In this document: positions 25,400 to 34,169 of the stretch, piece by piece | How positions within the stretch are numbered: position 1 is the first letter of the stretch | Layout: every line of letters starts with the position of its first letter | NCBI RefSeq assembly: GCF_003574835.2 | Contig: NZ_CP063196.1 | Span: 3,100,001-3,164,000 of the forward strand | Reading direction: 5' to 3' | DNA: 64,000 nt | DNA from: Thermobifida halotolerans | GTDB taxonomy: Bacteria > Actinomycetota > Actinomycetes > Streptosporangiales > Streptosporangiaceae | Made by a program: the position numbers and the translations under genes | Notes under the pieces: generated by a model | What the model saw: only the letters and a program-made list of their open reading frames with translations | Databases searched by the model: none | Told to the model about the DNA's origin: nothing

Positions 25400-25454
25400 T
25401 CGGCGCGTTCGGGGCGAGACGACCGGTACCGGACGGCCGTAGGCTCTGCCCACG

Positions 25455-26624
25455 ATGAACGGATCCGCGCGCCGCCGCAGCCTCCGCGACTGGCTGGTCG
25501 ACTTCTGCCTGTTCGCGTCCGCGGTGGCCTGGGGCTTCCTGACGTCCGCGGTCCGCATCGAGGAGGGCGCGGTCCCCGGCGTGGTCCCGGTGTGGCTGTT
25601 CAACCTCGACCAACTGGTGGGTGTGCTGGGCTGCGCGGCGCTGTGGCTGCGCCGCCGGTGGCCGACCGGGCTGGCCGTGACGCTGGTGCTGTTGTCGGCC
25701 TACTTCGAGATGGTGGCCGGGGCGATGCTGGCGGCGCTGTTCACGGTCGCCGTGCACCGGCCTCCGCGCACCGGTTCGGCCGTCTTCGCGCTGAGTCTGC
25801 TCACCGCGTTCGGCTACGTGCTGCTGCGTCCCGAACCCGGCGTGCCCGGCATCCTGCTGTTCCTGCTGGGTGCGGCGTTCCAGGGCGCCGCGACCGGCTG
25901 GGGGCTTTTTGTCCACCACCGCCGCCGCCTCGTGGCGTCCCTGCGGGAGCGGGCCGAGCGCGCCGAGGTGGAGGCGCGCCTGCGCGTCGAGCAGACCCAG
26001 CGGGAGGTCCGTGAGGAGATCGCGCGGGAGATCCACGACGTGCTCGGGCACCGGCTGTCGCTGCTGAGCGTGCACGCCGGGGCGCTGGAGTACCGCCCCG
26101 ACGCGCCCGCCGAGGACGTCGCCCGCGCGGCCCGCGTCATCCGGGAAAGCTCCCACCGGGCGCTGCAGGACCTGCGGGAGGTCATCGGGGTGCTGCGCGC
26201 CCCCGTCGGGGAGCTGCCGCAGCCCGCCTTCGCCGACATCCGGCAACTGGTCGACGACGCCGAGCGGGCCGGAACACGGGTGCGGCTACGTGACGAGGTG
26301 GCGAAAGACGTGCCCGATCCGCCGGGCCGCACCGCCTATCGGGTGGTGCAGGAGGCGCTGACCAACGCCCGCAAGCACGCGCCGGGCGGCGAGGTGGACG
26401 TGCGCGTGACCGGGGCGCCGGGCTCGGGACTGGAGGTGGAGGTGGTCAATGCCGCGCCCGTGTCCGGAGACGATGGCGTCCCGGGGGCGGCGGGCGCGGC
26501 CGGGGCCGGGCGGGGCCTGGTCGGCCTGGCCGAACGGGTGTCCCTGGCAGGGGGGAGCCTGGAGCACGGACCGACTGCCGACGGCGGTTGGCGGGTCGCC
26601 GCCCGGCTACCCTGGCTGTCGTGA
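25455..26624 (+). CDS. Sensor histidine kinase (HisKA_3, DesK/NarX type)
   Basis: A 389-residue membrane sensor. Four or five transmembrane helices occupy residues about 12-150, with little extracytoplasmic domain, so it probably senses a membrane state or small ligand. The dimerisation/phosphorylation helix has the phospho-acceptor histidine in REIHDVLGHRLSLLSVHAGAL (about 195). The HATPase_c domain has VVQEALTNARKHAPGG (N-box) and AGRGLVGLAERV (G-box). No ribosome site precedes the ATG; a TAGGCT box at 25440-25445 suggests a leaderless transcript. The stop overlaps the response regulator start (GTGA). Confidence 0.9.
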   Translation: MNGSARRRSLRDWLVDFCLFASAVAWGFLTSAVRIEEGAVPGVVPVWLFNLDQLVGVLGCAALWLRRRWPTGLAVTLVLLSAYFEMVAGAMLAALFTVAVHRPPRTGSAVFALSLLTAFGYVLLRPEPGVPGILLFLLGAAFQGAATGWGLFVHHRRRLVASLRERAERAEVEARLRVEQTQREVREEIAREIHDVLGHRLSLLSVHAGALEYRPDAPAEDVARAARVIRESSHRALQDLREVIGVLRAPVGELPQPAFADIRQLVDDAERAGTRVRLRDEVAKDVPDPPGRTAYRVVQEALTNARKHAPGGEVDVRVTGAPGSGLEVEVVNAAPVSGDDGVPGAAGAAGAGRGLVGLAERVSLAGGSLEHGPTADGGWRVAARLPWLS

Positions 26625-27304
26625 CCATGCCCGCCGATCCACCGATCAGGGTGCTGCTCGTCGACGACGACCCGCTGGTGCGCGCCGGGCTGACGATGAT
26701 GCTGGGCGGCGCGCCGGACCTGCGCGTGGTCGGCGAGGCGGGCGACGGCGGCCAAGCCCTCTCCCTGGTTGACGAGCACTCCCCCGACGTGGTGCTGATG
26801 GACATCCGCATGCCGTCGGTGGACGGGCTGGCCGCCACCGAGCGGCTGCGCGCCCGCCCGCGCGCGCCGGAGGTCATCGTGCTGACCACGTTCGACGCCG
26901 ACCGCCACGTACTGCGCGCCCTGCGCGCCGGGGCCGCCGGGTTCCTGCTCAAGGACACCCCTCCCGAGGAGATCGTGGCGGCGGTGCGGCAGGTGGCACG
27001 GGGGTATCCGGTGCTGTCGCCGGAGGTGACCCGCAGGCTCATCGCGCGGGTCGCGGAGTCCGGCCGGGACCGGCGGCGCGCCCGCGCCGCCGAGCGCCTG
27101 TCGGTGCTCAACGCCCGCGAACACGAGGTCGCCGTCGCGGTCGGCCACGGCATGTCCAACGCCCAGATCGGCGCCGCGCTGCACCTGAGCGTGCCCACGG
27201 TCAAGACGCACGTCTCCAGCGTCCTGGCCAAGCTCGACTGCACCAACCGGGTGCAGGTGGCGCTGCTGGTCCACGACGCGGGCCTGCTCGACGGCGGGGA
27301 GTGA
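26621..27304 (+). CDS. NarL/FixJ-family response regulator
   Basis: A 227-residue regulator, partner of the overlapping kinase gene. The receiver domain has acidic residues LLVDDDPLV, the phospho-acceptor aspartate in VVLMDIRMPSVDGL (about 55-60), Thr in VIVLTTFDAD and the lysine in FLLKDTPPEEI. The C-terminal LuxR-type HTH has LNAREHEVAVAVGHGMSNAQIG and VKTHVSSVLAKLDCTNRVQ. It starts at GTG 26621 overlapping the kinase stop; ATG 26627 is an alternative. Targets are unknown. Confidence 0.9.
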   Translation: MTMPADPPIRVLLVDDDPLVRAGLTMMLGGAPDLRVVGEAGDGGQALSLVDEHSPDVVLMDIRMPSVDGLAATERLRARPRAPEVIVLTTFDADRHVLRALRAGAAGFLLKDTPPEEIVAAVRQVARGYPVLSPEVTRRLIARVAESGRDRRRARAAERLSVLNAREHEVAVAVGHGMSNAQIGAALHLSVPTVKTHVSSVLAKLDCTNRVQVALLVHDAGLLDGGE

Positions 27305-27319
27305 CGGGCGCCGCCCCGG

Positions 27320-28909
27320 TCAGTACCCCTTCCAGGCGTCCTGGTGGTAGTCGATGATGCGCGGGTTGAGCAGGGTGGAGGGCTGGGCCTCGCCTTCCGC
27401 GCCGGGCCGGCGGTCCTTGGGGAAGACCTGGGCGGCGGCCAGGACCGCCTCGTCCAGGAACCCGGTCTCGGGGGCGTCGGCGGCGAGGCCCAGCTCCGGC
27501 GCCCGGTCGGTGCGGGCCAGGAAGAACCCCCAGTTGCCGAAGCTGGGCACGTCCACGTTGTAGGGCGTGGTGTGCAGCCCGGCCTCGCGCAGGCTCTCCC
27601 CCACGCTCCAGTAGGCGCGGGACGCGAAGTACGGCGATCCCGCCTGCACCACGGCCCGCGCGTCCTCGGCCATGGCCTGGCGGACCAGGCCGTAGAACTC
27701 CACCGAGTACAGCTTGGCGGTGCTGACGTCGTCGGGGTCGGGCAGATCCACGACCACCGCGTCGAAGCGGTCGGTGTTGCCGCGCAGCCACGTGAAGGCG
27801 TCGTCGCTGACGACCGTGACCCGCTCGTCGTCGAACGCGCGGTGGTTGAGCGCGCTGATCGCGGGGTGGCTGCGGGCCAGTTCCACCACGGCCGGGTCCA
27901 GGTCGACCAGCACCACGCGTGCCACGTCGCCGTATTCGAGGATCTCGCGCAGCGCCAGGCCGTCGCCGCCGCCCAGCACCAGGACGTCGCCGCGCGGGCC
28001 GTCCAGCACGGGGTGGACCAGCGACTCGTGGTAGCGGTACTCGTCCCGGGAGGAGAACTGCAGGTCGCCGTTGAGGAACAGGCGCAAATCGGTGCGGGGC
28101 AGGTTCTCGGTGAGGACGATCTCCTGGTAGTCGGTGCGCGTCGCGTAGACGACGGGGTCGCGGTACAGGGCCTGGCGCGCGTCGACCTCGAAGCGGTCCG
28201 ACAGCGCCAGCGCGCTCGACGACACGGCCATGACCAGGGCCAGTCCGGACGCCAGTCCGACGACGCCCGCTCTGCTCAGCGAGCGGCGGAACAGCCACAG
28301 CACGACGGCCATGCCGGTGACCGCGTTGACCATGCCGACCAGCAGCACCCCTTCGAGCAGGCCGAACACGGGCAGCAGCAGGAAGGGGAAGGCGAGTCCG
28401 CCGATCAGGCCGCCCACGTAGTCGGCGGCGAACAGGTCGGCGACGGCGCTGGCCGCCTCCTGTCTGCGGATGCGCTGGATGAGCGTCATCAGCAGCGGGA
28501 TCTCCGCGCCGATGAGCGCGCCGATGAGGAAGGAGAGGCCGACCAGGGCGGGCTGGTAGAGGGAGAACCAGGCGAACGCCGCGTACAGCATCAGCACCGA
28601 CAGGCCGCCGACCAGCGACAGCGCTCCCTCGACCACGGCGAACCAGAGCGCCGGGTGCGCGGTGAGCCGCTTCGACGCCAGGGAGCCGATGCCCATGGCG
28701 AACACCATCACCGCCAGCACCACGGACGCCTGGGTGATGGTGTCGCCGAGCAGGTAGCTGCCCAGGGCGACCAGGGCGAGCTCGTAGACGAGGCCGCACG
28801 CGGCGCAGACGAACACCGCGAACAGCACCGCGAACCGGGCGGGCCGCGGTGGCAGGGGAAGCCTTTCGGCCGTGCCCGCCGCCTCCGCGGCCCCGGTGGT
28901 ATCGCCCAT
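27320..28909 (-). CDS. Membrane-bound polyamine aminopropyltransferase (spermidine synthase-like)
   Basis: A 529-residue protein. Residues about 20-215 form six or seven transmembrane helices. The rest is a spermidine synthase-type methyltransferase fold: FLNGDLQFSSRDEYRYHE (about 275), the nucleotide-binding VLVLGGGDGLALREIL (about 305), DLDPAVVELA and DAFTWLRGNTDRFDAVVVDLPDPDD (about 385). The catalytic acidic and substrate loops are present, unlike in many degenerate homologues. It is the last gene of the DUF4178-DUF2617-small protein-DUF350 operon, a combination I recognise from other actinomycetes. Its ATG overlaps the DUF350 stop by one base (TGATG). Confidence 0.87.
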   Translation of the reverse strand: MGDTTGAAEAAGTAERLPLPPRPARFAVLFAVFVCAACGLVYELALVALGSYLLGDTITQASVVLAVMVFAMGIGSLASKRLTAHPALWFAVVEGALSLVGGLSVLMLYAAFAWFSLYQPALVGLSFLIGALIGAEIPLLMTLIQRIRRQEAASAVADLFAADYVGGLIGGLAFPFLLLPVFGLLEGVLLVGMVNAVTGMAVVLWLFRRSLSRAGVVGLASGLALVMAVSSSALALSDRFEVDARQALYRDPVVYATRTDYQEIVLTENLPRTDLRLFLNGDLQFSSRDEYRYHESLVHPVLDGPRGDVLVLGGGDGLALREILEYGDVARVVLVDLDPAVVELARSHPAISALNHRAFDDERVTVVSDDAFTWLRGNTDRFDAVVVDLPDPDDVSTAKLYSVEFYGLVRQAMAEDARAVVQAGSPYFASRAYWSVGESLREAGLHTTPYNVDVPSFGNWGFFLARTDRAPELGLAADAPETGFLDEAVLAAAQVFPKDRRPGAEGEAQPSTLLNPRIIDYHQDAWKGY

Positions 28910-29331
28910 CAGTAGATGGCGGTGGCCACGATCAGCGCGACCGCGACGTGCGCGGAGGCGTTGACCCAGGCCGCGGGGTGCAGTTCGGTGTCGGCGACGA
29001 TCGAGCCGAGCTTGCCGGGGGTGAGCAGGTCGATGAGGAGGAAGGCCAGGGCCATGATGGCCAGGCCCACGATCCCGTAGACCGCGGTGGTGACCAGTCC
29101 GGCGGCCAGGCCCTCCGCGCTGGTGGCGATGGCCGTGGCGACCACGACGGCCACGCCCAGGATGTTGGAGGCCACGATGAGGGTGGCGTTGCGGTTGCGG
29201 TGCTCCCAGATCAGTTCGTGCAGTTTGCCGGGGGTGAGCAGGTCGACGATCAGGTAACCCAGGGCCATCAGCGCGATTCCGACCACACCGTAGGCCAGGC
29301 AGGCGATGATGTCGATGAGCAGCGGATACAT
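28909..29331 (-). CDS. DUF350 membrane protein
   Basis: A 140-residue protein with four transmembrane helices arranged as an internal duplication. Both halves carry the DUF350 signature ALGYLIVDLLTPGKL (about 23-38) and ALAFLLIDLLTPGKL (about 94-108). DUF350 proteins have no established biochemical role; they recur beside spermidine synthase-like and DUF4178 genes and have been linked to membrane stress operons. It overlaps the downstream aminopropyltransferase gene by one base. Confidence 0.87.
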   Translation of the reverse strand: MYPLLIDIIACLAYGVVGIALMALGYLIVDLLTPGKLHELIWEHRNRNATLIVASNILGVAVVVATAIATSAEGLAAGLVTTAVYGIVGLAIMALAFLLIDLLTPGKLGSIVADTELHPAAWVNASAHVAVALIVATAIY

Positions 29332-29378
29332 GGCATTCCTCGACTGGTTGGCGTTGCAGGGGGAAGGTGGGTGGCGGG

Positions 29379-29693
29379 CTACTTGCCCCAGCCGGGGCCG
29401 CCGCCTCTGTTGGAACTGCCGCTGCCGCCCCCGGAGTACCAGACTCCTCCGGAGGAGCCGGAACCGCTGCGGTGGTCGTCGTCGCAGCCGACGTAGACGT
29501 ACTCACCGTTGCGCAGGTCGTAGTCGCCGTCGCCCGGGTCGTACTCGTAGCGGCCGTTCTCGTAGTCGTAGTCGCCGCAGGCGTAGGTGTTGGAGCCGCA
29601 CGAGACCACGAAGATGACGAGGAGCGCCATGGCGCCGAGACTGATCAGCACGGTTTTCTTGGCGGTCGCGGAGTTGTCGGAGTCAGCGGCCAT
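29379..29693 (-). CDS. Single-pass membrane protein with Asp/Gly/Tyr-rich tail
   Basis: A 104-residue protein. After a polar N-terminus, one hydrophobic helix (about residues 14-31) ends in SCGS, which could act as a lipobox-like membrane anchor. The exposed part has internal repeats of a Tyr-Asp/Glu pattern (GDYDYENGRYEYDPGDGDYD) with two cysteines and ends in a Gly/Ser-rich tail. In related operons this slot is often taken by a DUF4247 protein, but this sequence does not convincingly match that family. It overlaps the end of the DUF2617 gene by 11 bases and is 47 bases upstream of DUF350, so it is part of the same operon. Function unknown. Confidence 0.72.
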   Translation of the reverse strand: MAADSDNSATAKKTVLISLGAMALLVIFVVSCGSNTYACGDYDYENGRYEYDPGDGDYDLRNGEYVYVGCDDDHRSGSGSSGGVWYSGGGSGSSNRGGGPGWGK

Positions 29694-30228
29694 GGCCGGG
29701 GGTCTCCCTTCCGGGGGGCGGGGGGCTCAGGACGGTGGTGGACATCGTGGTGACGAGTTCGCCGGTCTGCGGGTAGGCGTGCCAACTGCGCCAGTGCAGC
29801 ACCGGTCCCGCGGCGGTGGCGAGCAGCGCGGTGACGGCGAGGGGGTCACCGGGGAAGGTGGCCAGCAGCGCGTCGGGGCGGTCGGCCAACCGGTCGCGCA
29901 CCGCGGTGGTACGCGCGGTGAACTCGGCGGGGTCCAGACAGCGCACGGAGCTGGCGAAGTGGTGGCGGGCCACTCCCGGAACGCGCGGCGCCCTCTCGCC
30001 GGGCAGGCCGCCGACCGCCCCGGGCAGGCAGGCGACGGTCTCGACCAGCCGTGCCGTGCCGTGGTCGAGGACCACCTGGTGGGAGGCGCCCAGTACACGC
30101 AGTTCCACGCGGGCGCCCGCCAGGCGCACGGTCCTGGTCGCCAGCGGTGCGACGGGCGGGTGGGTGATGCTCCACGCGAGGTCGGCGGCGCGGGTGTCAC
30201 TGAAGGGGACGTCGACGGTGGTGTGCAT
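29683..30228 (-). CDS. DUF2617 family protein
   Basis: A 181-residue soluble protein matching DUF2617: it starts HTTVDVPFSDTRAADLAW, contains LELRVLGASHQVVL-type strands (here VELRVLGASHQVVLD, about 45-60), CLPGAVGGLPGERAP and a late LLATFPGDPLAVTAL, LHWRSWHAYPQTGELV. Function is unknown. The gene lies two bases after the DUF4178 gene and overlaps the next one, so it is the second member of the operon. Confidence 0.85.
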   Translation of the reverse strand: MHTTVDVPFSDTRAADLAWSITHPPVAPLATRTVRLAGARVELRVLGASHQVVLDHGTARLVETVACLPGAVGGLPGERAPRVPGVARHHFASSVRCLDPAEFTARTTAVRDRLADRPDALLATFPGDPLAVTALLATAAGPVLHWRSWHAYPQTGELVTTMSTTVLSPPPPGRETPGHGR

Positions 30229-30230
30229 GG

Positions 30231-30839
30231 TCAGCTACTCGGGTAGATGGTGAAGCCGCCCGGTGCGACGTCGACTCCGAGGCTGGCCTCCCAGGCGCCG
30301 TGGTCGAACCGTTCGAACGACAGGTGCTTTCCGCCGGGGCCCTCGTAGTCGGCGTAGTCCATGCCGCCGCTGGCGCGCAGTCCCGTGGTGCCCTCGGAGC
30401 GGTAGGAGGCGGTGCCGCGCTCCACGAGGCGGTACCGCACTCCTTCGACGTCGAGTTCCCTGGGGCCGGGAACCATTTCCAGGTCGGGCCGGGCGGTCCA
30501 CAGGACGACCTGCACGTCGGGGTCCTCCTCGACCGACAGCCAGCGGCGCTCCCCGCCTCCTCCGTCGTTGACGAAGTGCTCGGCCCACTCCCAGCCGCCC
30601 TCGGAGAGCCGCAGCGTGCCGCGCACCCAGACGCGTTCGACGCCGAAGTCGAGCATGTCGCCGACCTTGAGGGTGCGCGGGTCGCCCTGGGTGCCCTGCT
30701 CTGCGAAGGGATCCTGCGGGGCCCTGGGCGCGGGCGGGGGCGGCGCACTCGCCGTACGGCCCCGGACCACCAGGTAGACCACCACGATCACCACGAACAC
30801 GACGAGTGCGGCGACTGCGAACAGGGTCGTTGTGAGCAC
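30231..30839 (-). CDS. DUF4178 membrane-anchored protein
   Basis: A 202-residue protein with one N-terminal transmembrane helix (about residues 5-27), a Pro-rich spacer and a DUF4178 domain: LKVGDMLDFGVERVWVRGTLRLSEGGWEWAEHFV (two adjoining segments, about 60-95) and YRLVERGTASYRSEG around 140. The GTG at 30839 has AGGAG nine bases upstream, which decides the start over longer in-frame options. It is the first gene of the five-gene operon ending in the spermidine synthase-like gene. Confidence 0.85.
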   Translation of the reverse strand: MLTTTLFAVAALVVFVVIVVVYLVVRGRTASAPPPPAPRAPQDPFAEQGTQGDPRTLKVGDMLDFGVERVWVRGTLRLSEGGWEWAEHFVNDGGGGERRWLSVEEDPDVQVVLWTARPDLEMVPGPRELDVEGVRYRLVERGTASYRSEGTTGLRASGGMDYADYEGPGGKHLSFERFDHGAWEASLGVDVAPGGFTIYPSS

Positions 30840-31140
30840 GCCTGTGTTCTCCTGCCTCTCAACTGTGCCGATGGTCGCATGCCGGTGCGGAGAACGTCCA
30901 TTCCGGACCCGAAGCGACAATCTTGCATTCAGACGGCGGAGCGGACATTTCCGTTCACGCCGATACGTTTTTGTTACGGAACCCGCGTCCGGGGCACCGG
31001 CCTCTTCTCCGGGACGGTGGTCCGACTTCTGCGGCTGTCGACGGTTCCGTTCCGTTCCGGCGCGTGTGGGCGGGTTAGTTCGTCCCCGTCCGGAGCAGAA
31101 GTGAAGGGGACGGCTGACACGACACCGACGGGAGGCCCCG
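30840..31140. other. Divergent promoter region, DUF4178 operon / acyl-CoA oxidase
   Basis: No gene is supported. TTACGGAACC (near 30974) is inversely repeated by GGTTCCGT near 31037, which is followed by two further TTCCG copies. GTCCCC and GGGGAC arms flank 31082-31111. These may be binding sites for a regulator of the oxidase gene. Confidence 0.35.
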
Positions 31141-33117
31141 ATGTCACAGCGTGACGATGCGGCGACGGTCGATACCGAGGCCCTGCGCGAACTGCTGGAC
31201 GGCCGGTGGGCCGAGGTGCGCCGAAGCGCCCGGGAACTGCTGCGCGGCCCCGAGTTCGCGCCCCGGTACGGACTGGGGATGGAGGAGCACCGCGCCCGGG
31301 TGAGTGAGCAGATGCGCAGGCTCGCCGAGACGGACTTCGCCCGCTACGGGTTCGCGCCCGCCTACGGCGGCGCCGGTAACGTCGGCGGTTCCGTGGTCGC
31401 CTTCGAGATGCTGGTCTGCGACCTGTCGCTGATGGTGAAGATGGGTGTGCAGTGGGGCCTGTTCGGCGGGGCGATCCAGGCGCTGGGCACCGAACGGCAC
31501 CACGCCGCCTACCTGCCGGGGGTGATGTCGCTGGAGATCCCCGGGTGCTTCGCGATGACCGAGACGGGGCACGGCTCGGACGTGCAGGGGCTGCGCACCA
31601 CCGCGACGTTCGACCCGGACACCGACGAGTTCGTGGTGCACACCCCCGACGAGGCCGCCCGCAAGGACTACATCGGCAACGCCGCCCGCGACGGCCAGTT
31701 GGCGGTGGTGTTCGCGCAGCTCGTCACGGGTGGGGAGCGGCACGGCGTGCACGCGCTGCTGGTACCGGTCCGCGACGGGTCGGGGCGGCCGATACCGGGG
31801 GTGCGCATCGAGGACTGCGGCCCCAAGGCGGGGCTGAACGGCGTGGACAACGGCCGCCTGTGGTTCGACCACGTCCGGGTGCCGCGCACCGCGCTGCTCA
31901 ACCGGTACGGTGACGTGGCCGCGGACGGCTCCTACTCCAGCCCCATCGACAACCCCAACCGGCGGTTCTTCACGATGCTGGGCACCCTGGTGCAGGGCCG
32001 GGTCAGTGTGGCGGGCGGCGCGGGCACGGCGGCGAAGGCGGCGCTGGCGATCGCCGTCCGCTACGGCGAGGCCCGCCGCCAGTTCGCCCGCCCCGACGGC
32101 GGCGGAGAGGTGGTGCTGCTGGACTACCTCACCCACCAGCGCCGCCTGCTGCCCGCCGTGGCCCGAACCTACGCGCTGCACTTCGCGCAGGAGGAACTCG
32201 TGTCGCGGCTGCACGACAATCTGACGACCAAACCGCTGGACGAGCGCGGCCAGCGGGAACTGGAGGCGCGCGCCGCCGGGTTGAAGGCGGTCGCGACCTG
32301 GCACGCCACCCGCACCATCCAGGAGTGCCGGGAGGCGTGCGGCGGCGCGGGCTACCTGTCGGAGAACCGGCTGCCGCAGCTTCGGGCGGACACCGACGTG
32401 TTCACCACCTTCGAGGGCGACAACACGGTGCTGCTGCAACTGGTGGGCAAGAGCCTGCTCACCAACTACCGGCAGGAGTTCGGCAGCCTGGACACCCTGG
32501 GCACGGCGAAGTTCGTGGCCGGGCAGTTCCTGGGCACGGTCATCGAGCGCACCGCGGCCCGCTCCTTCCTGGACCGGCTGCGGCAGGCCGCGCCCGGCCG
32601 CGACGGGAACGCCGACCTGTTCGACCGGGAATGGCAGCGCGAACTGCTGGAGGACCGGGAGGCGCACGTGCTGGAGGGGCTGGCGCGGCGGCTGCGCGGC
32701 ACGTCGTCCTCCGACGCCTTCGCCGCGTTCAACGGCGTGCTGGACCACGTGCTGCTGGCGGCGCGCGCCCACGTGGACCGGCTGGTGTTCGAGGCGTTCA
32801 CGGAGGGGATCGGACGGGTCCGCGACGAGGGGACGCGCCGGGTGCTGGAACGGCTGTGCGACCTGTTCGTGCTGTCACTGGCCGAGGAGGAGCGCGCCTG
32901 GTTCCTGGAGCACGAGCGGTTCACGCCCGCCCGCGCCAAGGCGGTCACCTCCGCGGTGAACTCGCTGTGCCGGAGGCTGCGGCCGCACGCCCGCGCCCTG
33001 GTGGACGGTTTCGGGCTGCCCGACGAGTGGCTGGGCGCACCGATCGCGCTGGGCGCGGAGGAGGCCCGCCAGGACGCGCAGGCGCGGGCGCGGGTGCCGG
33101 TCGGGGCCGAGATCTGA
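31141..33117 (+). CDS. Acyl-CoA oxidase/dehydrogenase
   Basis: A 658-residue flavoprotein of the acyl-CoA oxidase (ACOX) type, longer than ordinary acyl-CoA dehydrogenases (about 380) because of the C-terminal ACOX extension. Features: CFAMTETGHGSDVQGLRTTA (about 140, FAD/substrate contact), GLNGVDNGRLWFDHVRVPR (about 232), ECREACGGAGYLSENRLP (about 400) and the catalytic glutamate in TTFEGDNTVLLQLVGKSLL (about 423). It starts fatty-acid beta-oxidation by oxidising acyl-CoA to trans-2-enoyl-CoA, with oxygen as the likely acceptor. GGGAGG lies five bases before the ATG. An Lrp gene converges on it with a seven-base gap. Confidence 0.9.
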   Translation: MSQRDDAATVDTEALRELLDGRWAEVRRSARELLRGPEFAPRYGLGMEEHRARVSEQMRRLAETDFARYGFAPAYGGAGNVGGSVVAFEMLVCDLSLMVKMGVQWGLFGGAIQALGTERHHAAYLPGVMSLEIPGCFAMTETGHGSDVQGLRTTATFDPDTDEFVVHTPDEAARKDYIGNAARDGQLAVVFAQLVTGGERHGVHALLVPVRDGSGRPIPGVRIEDCGPKAGLNGVDNGRLWFDHVRVPRTALLNRYGDVAADGSYSSPIDNPNRRFFTMLGTLVQGRVSVAGGAGTAAKAALAIAVRYGEARRQFARPDGGGEVVLLDYLTHQRRLLPAVARTYALHFAQEELVSRLHDNLTTKPLDERGQRELEARAAGLKAVATWHATRTIQECREACGGAGYLSENRLPQLRADTDVFTTFEGDNTVLLQLVGKSLLTNYRQEFGSLDTLGTAKFVAGQFLGTVIERTAARSFLDRLRQAAPGRDGNADLFDREWQRELLEDREAHVLEGLARRLRGTSSSDAFAAFNGVLDHVLLAARAHVDRLVFEAFTEGIGRVRDEGTRRVLERLCDLFVLSLAEEERAWFLEHERFTPARAKAVTSAVNSLCRRLRPHARALVDGFGLPDEWLGAPIALGAEEARQDAQARARVPVGAEI

Positions 33118-33124
33118 GCGCCGG

Positions 33125-33610
33125 TCACTCCGCGGGTCTGACCACCGGCCGGTGCACGACCTCGTCGATGACGGTGAGGGTCTGGGTGGCGTTGACGCCG
33201 GGCAGCGACTGCAGCCGGGTGAGGACGAGGTCGCGTAGCTGGTCGGTGTCGGTGAGCCGCACCAGCAGCACGATGTCGGCCGATCCGGCCACATACCAGC
33301 AGTATTCGACCTCCGGGTAGGCGGAGATGATCTCGCGGTTGGCCCGCCAGTCGGGCTGGCTGCCGGAGACGAGGATGAGGGCGGTGATGCCGAGGCCCAT
33401 CTTGGCGTGGTCGACGACGGCCGAGTAGCCGCGGATCACGCCGTCGTCGGTGAGCCGTTTGATGCGGTTGTAGGCGGTGGCCCGGGAGACGTTGGCGAGT
33501 TCGGCGAGTTCGGTGACGCCGGTGCGCGCGTCCTCGGCGAGGGCGTTGATGATCACCTGGTCGACCCTGTCGGGCAGCCTCCTGGGCCGCCGCCGCTCGT
33601 CACTGGCCAT
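33125..33610 (-). CDS. Lrp/AsnC-family transcriptional regulator
   Basis: A 161-residue single-unit Lrp protein. It has the HTH (VDQVIINALAEDARTGVTELAELANVSRATAYNRIKRL in two adjoining parts, residues about 16-55) and the RAM domain with VEYCWYVAGSADIVLLVRL (about 100-120). It may respond to an amino acid. It is convergent with the acyl-CoA oxidase gene and divergent from the unknown gene at 33810. The ATG at 33610 has only a weak GGGAGC site. Confidence 0.88.
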   Translation of the reverse strand: MASDERRRPRRLPDRVDQVIINALAEDARTGVTELAELANVSRATAYNRIKRLTDDGVIRGYSAVVDHAKMGLGITALILVSGSQPDWRANREIISAYPEVEYCWYVAGSADIVLLVRLTDTDQLRDLVLTRLQSLPGVNATQTLTVIDEVVHRPVVRPAE

Positions 33611-33809
33611 CGGCTTGCTCCCGCCTGCTCGGTTGTCCCGACTGATGGAGTACCAGGGGAGGAAAGGTCCCGTCCAACAGGTTTCTCACGAATCGGAACC
33701 GGAGGCGCGGTCTACCGGCGAGTTTCCTCAAAAGTGGGGAGAACCGCCCGGGCTGTGGTCGCGTTCCGGAGAAGTTGAGGAGTCCGTCCAGCGGTACAGG
33801 AGAGGTCCG

Positions 33810-34169
33810 ATGCCCGTTTCCGCCGAAGTGCGCGCCCGTCTTCGGGGGTTCCTCCCGGTCGACGCCGAGATCCGCTACGTCTTTCCCGCGTTCCGGAACG
33901 ATTCGGCGTCCTTCTACGTGGTGGTCACCAACAACGCCATCACCGTCGTGGCGAACCGGCGGTTCAGCCGGACCCATCCCAAGACGATCTGGCGCACGTT
34001 CCCCCGCGACGTCCGCATCGGCCCGGTGGACACCCACCTGGCGCCGACGTTCGAGTTGGGCGGCCGCGAGTTCGTGGTGGACGAGGAGTACATCCCGGTG
34101 CTCAACGCCGCCGACGCGGAACTCGCCCCCAACACCCTGCCCCCCGACCCACTGCGCGACCTGGAGTGA
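33810..34169 (+). CDS. Hypothetical 119-residue protein
   Basis: Not recognised. The sequence is all-beta in pattern: an N-terminal helix (AEVRARLRGFL), then YVFPAFRNDSASFYVVVTNN, AITVVANRRFSRTHPKTIW and DVRIGPVDTHLAPTFELGGREFVVDEEYIPVL, ending in a Pro-rich tail. The spacing suggests a small PH-like or beta-barrel domain. The ATG has AGGAGAGG four bases upstream and codon bias is good, so the gene is real. It is alone, divergent from the Lrp gene. Confidence 0.72.
   Translation: MPVSAEVRARLRGFLPVDAEIRYVFPAFRNDSASFYVVVTNNAITVVANRRFSRTHPKTIWRTFPRDVRIGPVDTHLAPTFELGGREFVVDEEYIPVLNAADAELAPNTLPPDPLRDLE

Noticed and set aside
25047-26246. Long minus-strand frame opposite the histidine kinase
   Set aside because: Only its last 75 codons (from the ATG at 25274) look like a protein; the rest is antisense of the kinase.
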